Of a stretch of DNA of 64,000 bases, positions 54,821 to 63,921 are shown in pieces. Source of the DNA: Calothrix sp. PCC 7103 (GTDB lineage: Bacteria; Cyanobacteriota; Cyanobacteriia; Cyanobacteriales; Nostocaceae). A model generated the notes under the pieces. That model was given only the letters and a program-made list of their open reading frames with translations, made no database searches and was not told where the DNA came from. The stretch covers positions 3,508,627-3,572,626 of the forward strand of contig NZ_KB217478.1 of the NCBI RefSeq assembly GCF_000331305.1. Reading direction: 5' to 3'. Position 1 is the stretch's first letter, and every line of letters starts with the position of its first letter. The position numbers and the translations under genes are program-made.

Positions 54821-57364
54821 ATGAAAATTACAATCCCAGAACTCTCACTAGTAATACTCATCGGCGCCTCTGGTTCCGGCAAATCAACCTTTGCGCGCAA
54901 ACACTTCCAGCAATACGAAATCCTCTCCTCAGACTTTTGTCGAGGACTAGTATCAGACGACGAAAACAACCAAAAAGCATCACACGACGCATTCGATGTC
55001 CTACACTACATCGCCAACAAACGATTAGCAACCGGAAAACTAACGGTCATAGACGCTACCAATGTCCAACCCGAAGACCGCAAAGAATATATAAAAATGG
55101 CAAGGGAATTTCACGTATTACCCGTAGCCATAGTACTCAACCTCCCCGAACAACTTTGTCACGAACGTAACCAACAACGTCCAGATAGACAATTTGGCGC
55201 CCATGTAGTCAAACGTCATACACAAGCACTGCGTCGAAGCTTACGCGGACTAGAAAAAGAAGGATTTCGCTACGTTCATATTTTAAATTCCCTAGAAGAC
55301 ATAAACAATCTAGAAATAGAACGTCAACCATTATGGAACAACCGTAAACACGAACGCGGGCCATTTGATATTATCGGCGACATCCACGGTTGCTGCGACG
55401 AACTAGAATTACTGCTAGAAAAACTTGGTTATCAAAAAGGAGAACACTACTATCACCCCGAAGGACGCAAAGCAGTATTTCTTGGGGACTTAGTAGATAG
55501 AGGCGCCCGTATTTTAGATACAGTAAACTTAGTTCGCAACATGGTTAACTCAGGTACTGCCTTATGCGTACCAGGCAACCATGAACATAAACTACTGCGA
55601 AAACTGCGCGGTAAAAACGTTCGAGTAAATCATGGGTTAGAACAAACCTTAGCAGAAATAGACGCACTACCCGAAGAAACGCGCGAACCATATATCAAAG
55701 AGCTACGGGAATTTATTGACTCATTAGTAAGTCACTATGTTTTAGATGGTGGACAATTAGTTGTTGCACATGCAGGAATGAAGCGCGAAATGCAAGGACG
55801 AGGGAGTGGCGCCGTGCGTGAGTTCGCATTGTATGGTGAGACTACAGGCGAAATAGATGAATTTGGTTTACCTGTACGTTTCAACTGGGCAGGTGAGTAT
55901 CGAGGTGATGCAATGGTTGTTTATGGGCATACACCAGTACCAGAAGCCGAATGGTTGAATAATACAATAGATATAGATACAGGTTGTGTATTCGGTGGTA
56001 AGTTAACAGCTTTACGCTATCCCGAAAAAGAATTAGTTAGCGTACCTGCTGCCAAAGTTTACTGTGAACCAGTTAAACCACTACTAGAGACGCAATTAAT
56101 TGCGTCTCTACAACAGGAACATGATGATGTATTAAATGTAGATGATGTGTTAGGTAAACGTATTATTAATGTGCGCTTACAAAATAATATAACGATTCGC
56201 GAAGAAAATGCCATTGCAGCACTTGAAGTCATGAGTCGGTTTGCCGCTAACCCCAAGTGGTTAATTTATTTACCTCCTACAATGTCACCTGTAGAGACTT
56301 CAAAGTTACCTGGATATTTAGAACATCCCCAGGAAGCTCTTGCTTATTATCAAAATCAAGGCATTACTGAGGTAGTCTGTGAAGAGAAACACATGGGTTC
56401 GCGTGCTGTAGTCATAGTTTGCCGTGACGAAGATGCAGTAAGAAAGCGTTTTGGTATAGTTAATGAAGGTATTGGCATTTGTTACACCCGTACAGGCAGG
56501 AAGTTTTTTAATGATGATGCTTTAGAAGCTGAATTTATTGCCAAAATAAATCAAGCATTATCTACAAGTAACTTTTGGGAAACATTTAATACCGACTGGG
56601 TATGTCTTGACTGTGAACTAATGCCTTGGTCAGCAAAAGCTCAAGCGTTATTACAAAATCAGTATGCTCCCGTTGGTGTATCATCACGCACTGGACTTGG
56701 TGATGCAGTTGCGATGTTAAAAAAAGCTAGCACACGAGGAGTTGACGTTGGCGCCCAATTAACTGCATTTACACAGCGTGCGGAAATGGCGAATTTATAT
56801 ATTGACGCTTACCGTCGCTACTGCTGGGATGTCAACGATATTTCTGATATCAAACTGGCGCCGTTTCATATACTAGCAACAGAAGGCGCCGTGCATACCG
56901 ACAAAACCCATCGTTGGCACATGGAACAAATAGCCAAAATTGCCTCATGTGACCCGATCTTATTAGCTACTAATTATAAAGTCATTGATTTAACTGACCC
57001 AAGTAGCCAAGCAGAAGGTATTCACTGGTGGGAGCAAATGACTATTGCAGGTGGTGAGGGTATGGTAGTTAAGCCAATGGACTATATAGTTAAAGGTAAT
57101 CGCGGTATTATTCAACCAGCAGTTAAATGCCGTGGACAAGAATATTTACGGATTATTTATGGCGCCGAATATACTAGTCCTGAAAACTTAAATCGTTTGC
57201 GTCAAAGAGGATTATCGCACAAACGTTCGTTAGCAATGCGGGAATTTGCACTCGGTGTAGAATCGTTAGAAAGGTTTGTCTCGCATCAACCATTACGAAG
57301 AATACACGAATGTGTGTTCGGCATTTTAGCCTTAGAGAGTGAACCCGTAGACCCAAGATTATAA
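54821..57364 (+). CDS. pnkp: Pnkp, bacterial RNA-repair kinase-phosphatase-ligase
   Basis: Three-domain enzyme that heals and seals RNA cut by ribotoxins together with Hen1. ATG 54821 (MKITIPELSLVI) gives 847 residues; a GTG at 54779 would add 14. Kinase (about 1-170): GASGSGKSTFA and DATNVQPEDR. Binuclear phosphatase (about 180-430): DIIGDIHGC, GDLVDRGAR, PGNHEHK, VAHAG, YGHTPV. Nucleotidyl-transferase/ligase (about 470-847): adenylation lysine in EEKHMGSRAVV (about 521-531), DWVCLDCELMPW and the late EGMVVKP with lysine. All motifs are intact. A 28-bp palindromic repeat (56084-56111) lies in frame in the linker between phosphatase and ligase. Confidence 0.95.
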   Translation: MKITIPELSLVILIGASGSGKSTFARKHFQQYEILSSDFCRGLVSDDENNQKASHDAFDVLHYIANKRLATGKLTVIDATNVQPEDRKEYIKMAREFHVLPVAIVLNLPEQLCHERNQQRPDRQFGAHVVKRHTQALRRSLRGLEKEGFRYVHILNSLEDINNLEIERQPLWNNRKHERGPFDIIGDIHGCCDELELLLEKLGYQKGEHYYHPEGRKAVFLGDLVDRGARILDTVNLVRNMVNSGTALCVPGNHEHKLLRKLRGKNVRVNHGLEQTLAEIDALPEETREPYIKELREFIDSLVSHYVLDGGQLVVAHAGMKREMQGRGSGAVREFALYGETTGEIDEFGLPVRFNWAGEYRGDAMVVYGHTPVPEAEWLNNTIDIDTGCVFGGKLTALRYPEKELVSVPAAKVYCEPVKPLLETQLIASLQQEHDDVLNVDDVLGKRIINVRLQNNITIREENAIAALEVMSRFAANPKWLIYLPPTMSPVETSKLPGYLEHPQEALAYYQNQGITEVVCEEKHMGSRAVVIVCRDEDAVRKRFGIVNEGIGICYTRTGRKFFNDDALEAEFIAKINQALSTSNFWETFNTDWVCLDCELMPWSAKAQALLQNQYAPVGVSSRTGLGDAVAMLKKASTRGVDVGAQLTAFTQRAEMANLYIDAYRRYCWDVNDISDIKLAPFHILATEGAVHTDKTHRWHMEQIAKIASCDPILLATNYKVIDLTDPSSQAEGIHWWEQMTIAGGEGMVVKPMDYIVKGNRGIIQPAVKCRGQEYLRIIYGAEYTSPENLNRLRQRGLSHKRSLAMREFALGVESLERFVSHQPLRRIHECVFGILALESEPVDPRL
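56084..56111. repeat. 28-bp palindrome core inside the pnkp coding sequence
   Basis: CTAGAGACGCAATT and its near reverse complement AATTGCGTCTCTAC, the same core as the intergenic palindromes with two changes. It encodes about LETQLIASLQ in the linker between phosphatase and ligase domains without breaking the frame. Confidence 0.85.
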
Positions 57365-57947
57365 TCTTGTAGCACAGGCATCTTGCCTGTGCAGTAATGT
57401 ATTTTTATTTACCACAGAGACGCAGAGTACACAGAGGAGAGATATCAAGGAAGGCGCCTGCCCCCAGAATTTATGTAGAGACGCAATTTAATCACGTCTC
57501 TACAAGGTTTTGGAAATTATATATGTACCTTATGTTCCTGATATTTTCTGTAAATATAAAAATTTAATTAAAAATAATCATAGTATTCTTGTATCGGCTC
57601 AATAAGTTGGGGTAAATAGTGATTATCTTTGTTGTTAGATATATTTATTATTTATACAAATAACTTAAGCCATGCGGGCGCAGGGCGCCCGCAGCGCCAC
57701 AGAACGTTGCTAACAGTAATTTATATAAACATAATATTTATTAGGAAGTGGAATAGCTAACTATATAACAATAATAAATACAAACTACAATAGCACTTCT
57801 TTAATAACGCGCTTTTAAATGCACCACAACCAGCGTGGATTACCTGCATTGGCAAACGAAGAAATTTTGATGCAGCACAAATACATGCACACCAACCCTT
57901 AAATGCAGTGAGTTTTTAATTTAACCAACGAGTTAATCTAAGAGTGT
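57365..57947. other. Intergenic region after pnkp with several repeats
   Basis: Terminator-like hairpin 57372-57392, a fragment of the CACAGAG repeat (57409-57440), a degenerate 28-29-bp core (57475-57503), and a GC-rich hairpin GCGGGCGC...GCGCCCGC (57674-57692). At 57818-57900 the plus strand has a 27-codon frame (MHHNQRGLPALANEEILMQH); I could not tell whether it is real. Confidence 0.5.
57372..57392 (+). terminator. Hairpin downstream of pnkp
   Basis: GCACAGGCA and TGCCTGTGC form a 9-bp stem with a 3-base loop, 8 bp after the stop codon, with a T-rich stretch (ATTTTTATTT) shortly after. A plausible terminator of the hen1-pnkp transcript. Confidence 0.6.
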
Positions 57948-59107
57948 TTACCCTGACATACAAAATAGTTCATCTTGCCAAAACAAGGACTGATGCTTTT
58001 GAACACATGTATCTCTAATAACATCTCCTAAAGATGGGATGTCGTAATTCTTAGAAATACGGTCTTGCATGTACTTGAAAAAGCTTATTCCTAAGAAAGC
58101 GAGTAGTCGTAACAAGAGACATAAAGATGTCCCAAGCTTTAGTTCCCTCACACGTTTGAGTCGCATAACTAATGTTGCGTCGCTGTACCATTGTTCTGGC
58201 CGCTAATTCAGCAGGGTTATTATGTAACGGCAGTTCAGGGTACTCTAAAACTAGAAGTAACTCGGAAACTTTTGCTGCTGTTAACTGTTTTCGTTCATCT
58301 AACTGCTTATAACCACTTTTAGCACCGAAGATTTCCCAAAATCTTGACTGAAGCCAAAGTTTTTTCTGAGGAGAAGGAGAATCGCTATAAGCAAGCAGTT
58401 CCCGGTAGTAATCCCAAAACTCAGATAGAAAGTCGTCTAAACTTTTTTGATGGCAAGCAATAAATGGAGTTAATTTTTTATAGTGGCGCCCTTCATGTAC
58501 CCAGCACAGAGCTAAATTATAAGTTAATAGTTTAAATTGAGGAGCATCATCGCATACAAGAGTTTGCACTATTGGGATGTCAGATTGCTGGTGATAAAAA
58601 GCAATCGCCGCCGCTTCCAATACACGAGTACGATGTTGAGAACCCAGTTTATTCAGATATGTATCAAGTAGGGAGTTAAACTCGGACTCTCTAAATACTG
58701 TTTCTTGAGGCAATGATTTGAGTTGATTACTCCATTTTATCGGTACATTTAAAGTATCTAATAACTCATAAGTAAGCCCCCAAACGGATAAACTCAAGCC
58801 CTTGTTTTTTCTGTAAAACTCTTAGTACACTTAATCTATCTTTTTTTAGTGTCGTTGAGTAAATCGTATATAGCGGGTTACAGACTACATTCGTAGTATA
58901 GTTTACTCCTTTGACACGCGCGGACGTTTGGTCTAAATGTTGCCAATAACTACTAGCTAAACCTTCTATATATAGTTCGTTGAACTCAGCTTCAAAATCA
59001 ACAGTATTTTTAATTAGCAGATTTGACAAAGGGTCTGCAATTCCTCTTGGGTCAATGCTTTGCAGCAAGTCAGGTACTAACTTTTTACTTTCTGGATTTT
59101 GCGTCAT
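57948..59107 (-). pseudogene. IS66-like transposase, broken by two frameshifts
   Basis: Three frames join into one protein. N-terminal piece (59107 to about 58790): IDPRGIADPLSNLLIKN ... YWQHLDQTSARVKGVNYTTN, ending VLRVLQKKQG. Middle piece (58797 to about 58090): LVCDDAPQFKLLTYNLALCW VHEGRHYKKLTPF and LHNNPAELAARTMVQRRNIS. C-terminal piece (about 58100-57948): LGISFFKYMQDRISKNYDIP. The order of motifs fits the DDE transposase of IS66-like elements. Inactive as a single frame. Terminal repeats were not located. Confidence 0.75.
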
Positions 59108-59344
59108 GTATCATATTCTACGGCACCATGTTACCAAAACAATATTTAATTTTTTCGTGCTACATATACGCTTTGAGGCACCACCATTGATGCATGACGT
59201 ATCAGGTCAAATACATGAATAGTATAAGGCGCCTCTTTTTTAAGACTTTGAGGCAATAGGGCAATATCATTGGCTTTTATAAGCGTGCGATACGTTTACT
59301 TTACGATCTTAATGGCGCCATGCTGTTGTGCTAGGAGGCTACCC
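59108..59344. other. Short intergenic region between two decayed genes
   Basis: 237 bp with two GGCGCC sites and no feature seen. May contain the transposon end. Confidence 0.4.
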
Positions 59345-60258
59345 CTACTTATTGAGCGGATACCCTGATTCAATGATTTGATGATTGTGTAAAATAGGAA
59401 ATTTAAATTCTTTATTACTATGTAAATCTGTAAGCTCAATATAATTTAGCATAGTCATAATCAAACTAAATTCGGCTACATAACAAGCATCGCGATTTTG
59501 CTCAACGCCATATATACTTTCAATAAGTATATCCAAAAGGTGCCCAAGACTTAGTTTCCCATCAGAACTATGTACTAGTTCCATTTCAATTAATCTACGA
59601 TAAGCTAGAACTAAGAATGTCCCACAATTACAGCATGGGTCAAGAATTTTTATTCCTGTGAACAAAGGTTTACTTTGGGTTATCTCACATAATAAATAGC
59701 TAGCTAACGGTTCAGGTGTGTAAACTGCTTTTTTCTGACCTTGTACATTTATTAGTTGCTCATAGATTGATGATAATGTCTCAGCAGGTATATAAGAAAA
59801 GTCGTAAGCTGTGAAATGTAAATTTAATTGACTATCAAGTAGCTTTGAACCATTAAAAACATTACCTATTAATGATACTATTTCATCAGTAATCGCATCA
59901 TGACTTTGTAATGGAAAAGGAAATATATCATTGTTAAAACGTTTTTCTAATGCTTCAGTAAGTTTATATAAACCAGATAAGGTGCTGCACCAAGATTCCA
60001 AAGCTTACGGTGTATAATTCTAGCAGCTTCTACTGTTTGCGCTTCTGCTACATATACAACTGGTTGAGGTGGTAAGATTTCATTACTGGATGGGCTGGTG
60101 TGAATAACATAAACTCCTTTTACACCTGCTTTTTTTGCCGCACTATATATATGCTGCGTCGAGATATCGTGTTGAGCGTCTGTACTATAATAATTTGGTG
60201 ATTGAGCGTAGTGAAGTATATTTAAGAGTTGCTCTAACTGCACGTGCAATACCTCCAT
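59345..60258 (-). pseudogene. DNA adenine methylase / restriction enzyme remnant
   Basis: Two frames: 60258 to about 59990 gives an N-terminal piece (MEVLHVQLEQLLNILHYAQS ... TVEAARIIHRKLWNLG), and 60001-59345 gives the continuation with ETLSSIYEQLI, AVYTPEPLASYLLCEI and the SAM motif ILDPCCNCGTFLVLAYRRLI (consensus DPACGSGxFL). It stops before the catalytic NPPY motif, so it is frameshifted and truncated. The layout resembles Eco57I/type IIG-like N6-adenine methylases. Residual R-M system in a GATC-poor genome. Confidence 0.7.
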
Positions 60259-60338
60259 TGTTCAAGCAAATAGCTATATAACAACCACAATCTACTTTTT
60301 AAGCTTTGGCGCCACACCGTTTATTGTAGTTTGAGTTG

Positions 60339-60503
60339 AGAACTATTGTACTGTATAGAGTTTATTTTAGCTACTGTGTGAATGTAACTTAAAATTAAGG
60401 ATTATAGGCGCCTTTAAAAGTGACATCTCAACCAAAATTATTTATCTATCTGCGGGGGTACTATCCTGCGGTATAACTTCAAAATTCCAGATATCTTTAA
60501 AAA
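60339..60503. repeat. 165-bp direct repeat, copy 1
   Basis: Begins AGAACTATTGTACTGTAT, ends GATATCTTTAAAAA; copy 2 is 61714-61878, same length, roughly 90% identical by eye, same orientation, 1375 bp apart. The DUF1016 gene lies between them. Confidence 0.85.
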
Positions 60504-60553
60504 GTCATTTTTAAACTTTAGCATGATTTTGCATATTATTATTCAATTTAAAT

Positions 60554-60572
60554 TCTGTCACCATTGGTGACA
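60554..60572. repeat. 19-bp palindrome CTGTCACCATTGGTGACAG
   Basis: Odd-centred palindrome with about 10 flanking bases also shared with 61383-61401, which is inside the coding sequence of the DUF1016 gene. Confidence 0.8.
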
Positions 60573-60675
60573 GTTTTTCACGTCCTATCAAAAAATAGTA
60601 TACAAACTCTTTATTAATTTGATTATTGTACGTTAACAACTGTACTATTAACTAATTATAATTATTGCCATGTAT

Positions 60676-61692
60676 CTAAAAATCTTCTAATAATTTTGCA
60701 ATTTCTTCTGGCGCCGGAAGTTTGTCTTGTAAATCGTGGGGTAAAGTTGAGACTATTTTGTAAGTTGCTACACCAATCGGTTTATTCGACTCTCGTAGCG
60801 CATATTCCACAATCATTTTATCTTTAGACTTGCAAAGAATAATACCTACAGAAGGATTTTCATATTCTAACCTTACTTTGTCATCTAGCGCAGCTAAGTA
60901 AAACTGCATTTTTCCTATATATTCTGGTAAAAATTCGCCTATTTTTAAATCAATTGCCACCAAACATTTTAAACTTCTATGAAAAAGTAACAAATCGATA
61001 AAATATTCTTTGTCGCTTACTTCTAATCGATATTGGCTACCAATAAATGTAAACATTCCTCCCATTTCAATTAGAAATGGTTCTACTTTAGCTATAATAG
61101 CCTTTTCTAACTGACGCTCACTATATTCATCTGACAGTTCCAAAAAATCAAAAGTATATTCATCTTTTACAGCTAATTTTGCTTGATTACGAATATCTTC
61201 TGATATTGCTTTATCAAAATTAGTTTGGTTCAATAGGATTTTCTCATAACTTTGATTTTCAATTTGATGAATTAAAACATTTTTTGTCCAGCCAAATTTT
61301 CGTGTAGCGCGAATGTAAAATTCTCTTTCTAGGTCATCTTTACACCTTACCATAATTTCTAAATTATGACTCCATCCAATTTCTGTCACCATTGGTGACA
61401 GTTTTTCATTCGCATAATAACTCAGGTAAAAATCTCGCATTCTCCAAATATTTCGAGCCGAGAATCCACTAATACCTGGAAACTCTGTTCGTAAATCTCT
61501 AGCTAATTTTTCTACAACTGACTTTCCCCAAGTATCACCCTCTTGACGACTGACAATTAACCGTCCAATATCCCAATATAAAGAGATTAGTTCTTTGTTA
61601 ACAGCTTTTAATGCTTCGTACTGCGCTGCACGAATGCGCTGTTTCACTACAACTAATAATTCTCTATAATTTTCTGGGTTTATTTCGCTCAT
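60676..61692 (-). CDS. DUF1016 (YhcG-type) PDDEXK nuclease-domain protein
   Basis: 338 residues. The N-terminal domain (about 1-150; LYWDIGRLIVSRQEGDTWGK, SARNIWRMRDFYLSY, REFYIRATRKFGWTKNVLIHQI) is the DUF1016 N-domain; the C-terminal domain (about 200-330) has a PD-(D/E)XK nuclease core: YFIDLLLFHRSLKCLVAIDLKIG (Asp, Asp-x-Lys) and IGKMQFYLAALDD. Function unclear; linked in some genomes to restriction or mobile-element loci. It lies exactly between two copies of the 165-bp repeat, so it may have been inserted or duplicated together with it. A 19-bp palindrome encodes LSPMVTE. Confidence 0.88.
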   Translation of the reverse strand: MSEINPENYRELLVVVKQRIRAAQYEALKAVNKELISLYWDIGRLIVSRQEGDTWGKSVVEKLARDLRTEFPGISGFSARNIWRMRDFYLSYYANEKLSPMVTEIGWSHNLEIMVRCKDDLEREFYIRATRKFGWTKNVLIHQIENQSYEKILLNQTNFDKAISEDIRNQAKLAVKDEYTFDFLELSDEYSERQLEKAIIAKVEPFLIEMGGMFTFIGSQYRLEVSDKEYFIDLLLFHRSLKCLVAIDLKIGEFLPEYIGKMQFYLAALDDKVRLEYENPSVGIILCKSKDKMIVEYALRESNKPIGVATYKIVSTLPHDLQDKLPAPEEIAKLLEDF

Positions 61693-61713
61693 TGCTTTAC
61701 ACCCTTTGCATTA

Positions 61714-61878
61714 AGAACTATTGTACTGTATGGAGCTTATTTTAGCTACTGTGTACATGTAACATAAAATTAAGGATTACTGGCGCCTTTAAAAGTAACG
61801 TCTTAACCAAAATTATTTATTTATCTGCGGGGTACCATCCTGCGGGAATAACTTCAAAATTCCAGATATCTTTAAAAA
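61714..61878. repeat. 165-bp direct repeat, copy 2
   Basis: Copy 2 of the repeat at 60339-60503. Its right part is the 3' end of the gene at 61817-62257 (FKDIWNFEVIPAGWYPADK), so the gene end is duplicated on the other side of the DUF1016 gene, where it is truncated. Confidence 0.85.
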
Positions 61879-62257
61879 TGTACATACGGTTTACTATATC
61901 TCTTGGAGAAAGTTTATCTTGACTACCTTCTTTCCAATCGTTTCTATCAACTGTCCCCATGACTAAATATTTATTGCCTATTATATCTGGATTCCATTGA
62001 ATCATTGCCATATTTATCAGTGATTCTAATTCTTTCTGTTTGGCAATAACTAGGTCGCAATATGGGCAATATTTACATTGTTTGTTTAATATAAACATTT
62101 GCTGTGGTTCAATGTGAATTACCAAGGGTAATTTACGTACTTTTGTTTTATTATCACATTTGGGACATTTGGTAAATGCACAATCTGAATAAGGGTTGAG
62201 AAAAAATTTATGGCGTGTTTTCTTATTTCTATCTTTGGATTGATTTGTTTTAGGCAT
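61817..62257 (-). CDS. Small protein with two CxxC-type cysteine pairs
   Basis: 146 residues, family not recognised. Basic N-terminus (MPKTNQSKDRNKKTRHKF), a cysteine pair in KCPKCDNK (about 30) and a second in CKYCPYCDLV (about 63), which together could bind zinc; the C-terminal half reads WNPDIIGNKYLVMGTVDRND and DIWNFEVIPAGWYPADK. Its end is duplicated 1.4 kb away (60339-60503). Divergent from the SDR gene. Confidence 0.6.
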   Translation of the reverse strand: MPKTNQSKDRNKKTRHKFFLNPYSDCAFTKCPKCDNKTKVRKLPLVIHIEPQQMFILNKQCKYCPYCDLVIAKQKELESLINMAMIQWNPDIIGNKYLVMGTVDRNDWKEGSQDKLSPRDIVNRMYIFKDIWNFEVIPAGWYPADK

Positions 62258-62346
62258 GTTATTTTAGTAGTATATACTCTGGTTAAATTTATTTTTATGT
62301 TAAATTAAAAATGAGATGATTAATCTATAAATAATTATAAATAACT

Positions 62347-63324
62347 ATGAATAATTTAGTCGGTAAAGTGGTATTAGTGACAGGCGCCACACGTGGTCTA
62401 GGTAAAGGTATTGCCGTTGGTCTCGGTGAAGCAGGCGCCACTGTTTATATTACAGGACGCAGCCTTGAAACAACCAGTGGTAATTCTGGTAGTTTAAATG
62501 ATACAAAAGCTGCGGTAGAGCAAGCAGGTGGTATATGTATTCCCGTTCAGGTAGACCATAGCGATGATGAACAAGTACGTTTACTGTTTGAGCGTATTCA
62601 AGATGAACAGTATGGACAGCTTGACTTACTTGTGAATAATGCCTACTCAGGTGTTAAAGCATTAACAGATGCGAATGGCAAACCTTTTTGGGAAAACGAA
62701 ACTAGTCTTTGGGATGCTAGTAATAACGTTGGTCTTCGTAGTCATTATATAGCGAGTGTTTTTGCTGCTCAAATGATGGCCAAACGTAAACAGGGACTTA
62801 TTAGCACTATTTCCTCTTGGGGTGGATTGTCATATATTTTTGGTGTTGCTTACGGCGCCGGCAAAGCTGCTTGTGATAGATTAGCGGCAGATATGGCTGT
62901 TGAGTTGAAGCCTCATAATGTTGCTTCTGTGTCTATATGGCCTGGTATTGTTGGCACTGAGCATTTTTCTAGTTTAGCTGACCAATTTAATGAACAAGAT
63001 ACAACTGACCCAATGCAATCAATATTTAGTGAGCGCTATAACTGGGAAACTCCTTTATTAACAGGACGGGTTATTGCTCACTTAACTGGTGAATCATCAT
63101 CTAGTATTATGCGTCGTACAGGAAAAGTGCAAATTGTCGCTGAAATTGCTCGTCAATATGGAATTTTAGATCAAGATGGAAACCGTCCTGTCTCTTTGCG
63201 TTCTTTACGCTTTGTATTACCCTTTGGATTGCCAGCTTTAAGAAAATACTCATCGCTAATACCCGATATTAAAGTACCCTGGCCACTGTTGTTAGTCGGC
63301 GCCCTCAGTTCCCCGAAAATTTAA
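62347..63324 (+). CDS. Short-chain dehydrogenase/reductase (DHRS1-like)
   Basis: NAD(P)-dependent oxidoreductase. 325 residues: cofactor motif VTGATRGLGKGIA (about 12-24), NNAYSG, catalytic Ser in STISSWGG and Tyr/Lys in VAYGAGKAACDR (about 168-176). The order fits the classical SDR fold with a C-terminal extension (about 255-325) characteristic of the DHRS1-like subgroup. GRSLE after the second strand suggests NADP. Substrate unknown. Confidence 0.88.
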   Translation: MNNLVGKVVLVTGATRGLGKGIAVGLGEAGATVYITGRSLETTSGNSGSLNDTKAAVEQAGGICIPVQVDHSDDEQVRLLFERIQDEQYGQLDLLVNNAYSGVKALTDANGKPFWENETSLWDASNNVGLRSHYIASVFAAQMMAKRKQGLISTISSWGGLSYIFGVAYGAGKAACDRLAADMAVELKPHNVASVSIWPGIVGTEHFSSLADQFNEQDTTDPMQSIFSERYNWETPLLTGRVIAHLTGESSSSIMRRTGKVQIVAEIARQYGILDQDGNRPVSLRSLRFVLPFGLPALRKYSSLIPDIKVPWPLLLVGALSSPKI

Positions 63325-63342
63325 TACATAACAGAGGAAGTC

Positions 63343-63921
63343 TTAAGGTTCAACTTTAACAAGCGTACCAACTTTGACTTTATCAAATAGTGCCATTACA
63401 TCTTTATTGTGCATCCGAATACAACCGTGAGACACGGCTTGTCCTATTAGTTGTGGTTGATTTGTACCATGAAAACCTAATCTAGTTTTACCGTCAGTCC
63501 AAATACCTATCCAACGGGGTCCTAATGGGTTTTCGGGGCCAGGTTGAATAATGCGTCCGGTTTTGAAACTTTTAAATATTGGGTTGATTTCTTGTTCAAA
63601 TACACGGTAGGTTCCTTTTGGAGTTTCCCAACCTGACTTGCCGATAGCTATCGGATAACTGGCAATGATTTCTAGACCGCGATATACATATACTACTTTG
63701 GCTCTGAGTTTTACCACTAAATGAATTTCATCTGCCGCAGGTTCGGTTTCGACTTCTTTACCTGGTTTTTTCGGTTTATCTACTTCAATACTTTGAGGCG
63801 CCTTCTGTGATGACGCAACCTCAAATGCATATGAGCTATCTGACAGTATCAATGTAATATTGACAGCACTAATAAGCGGAGCAAAAGCAATTAATCCTTT
63901 TACTAAATTCCAGGTACGCAT
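63343..63921 (-). CDS. L,D-transpeptidase (YkuD domain), exported
   Basis: Cell-wall enzyme that makes 3-3 peptidoglycan cross-links or attaches proteins to peptidoglycan. From ATG 63921 (192 residues; the frame extends 21 codons upstream) there is a signal peptide (MRTWNLVKGLIAFAPLISAV, cleaved near SSYA), a Lys/Pro/Glu-rich linker, and a YkuD domain (about 75-190) with the active-site motif HGTNQPQLIGQAVSHGCIRM holding the catalytic His and Cys. Convergent with the SDR gene, 18 bp apart. Confidence 0.92.
   Translation of the reverse strand: MRTWNLVKGLIAFAPLISAVNITLILSDSSYAFEVASSQKAPQSIEVDKPKKPGKEVETEPAADEIHLVVKLRAKVVYVYRGLEIIASYPIAIGKSGWETPKGTYRVFEQEINPIFKSFKTGRIIQPGPENPLGPRWIGIWTDGKTRLGFHGTNQPQLIGQAVSHGCIRMHNKDVMALFDKVKVGTLVKVEP

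Larger units (their letters stand above)
60259..60675. other. Intergenic region holding repeat copy 1 and a palindrome
   Basis: Contains the first copy of the 165-bp direct repeat (60339-60503) and a 19-bp palindrome (60554-60572). The repeat is a truncated duplicate of the 3' end of the gene at 61817-62257. No intact gene. Confidence 0.65.

Noticed and set aside
57674-57692. Intrinsic terminator of the transposase remnant
   Set aside because: A strong GC hairpin (GCGGGCGC/GCGCCCGC), but on neither strand is it followed by a T-run or near a functional gene end.
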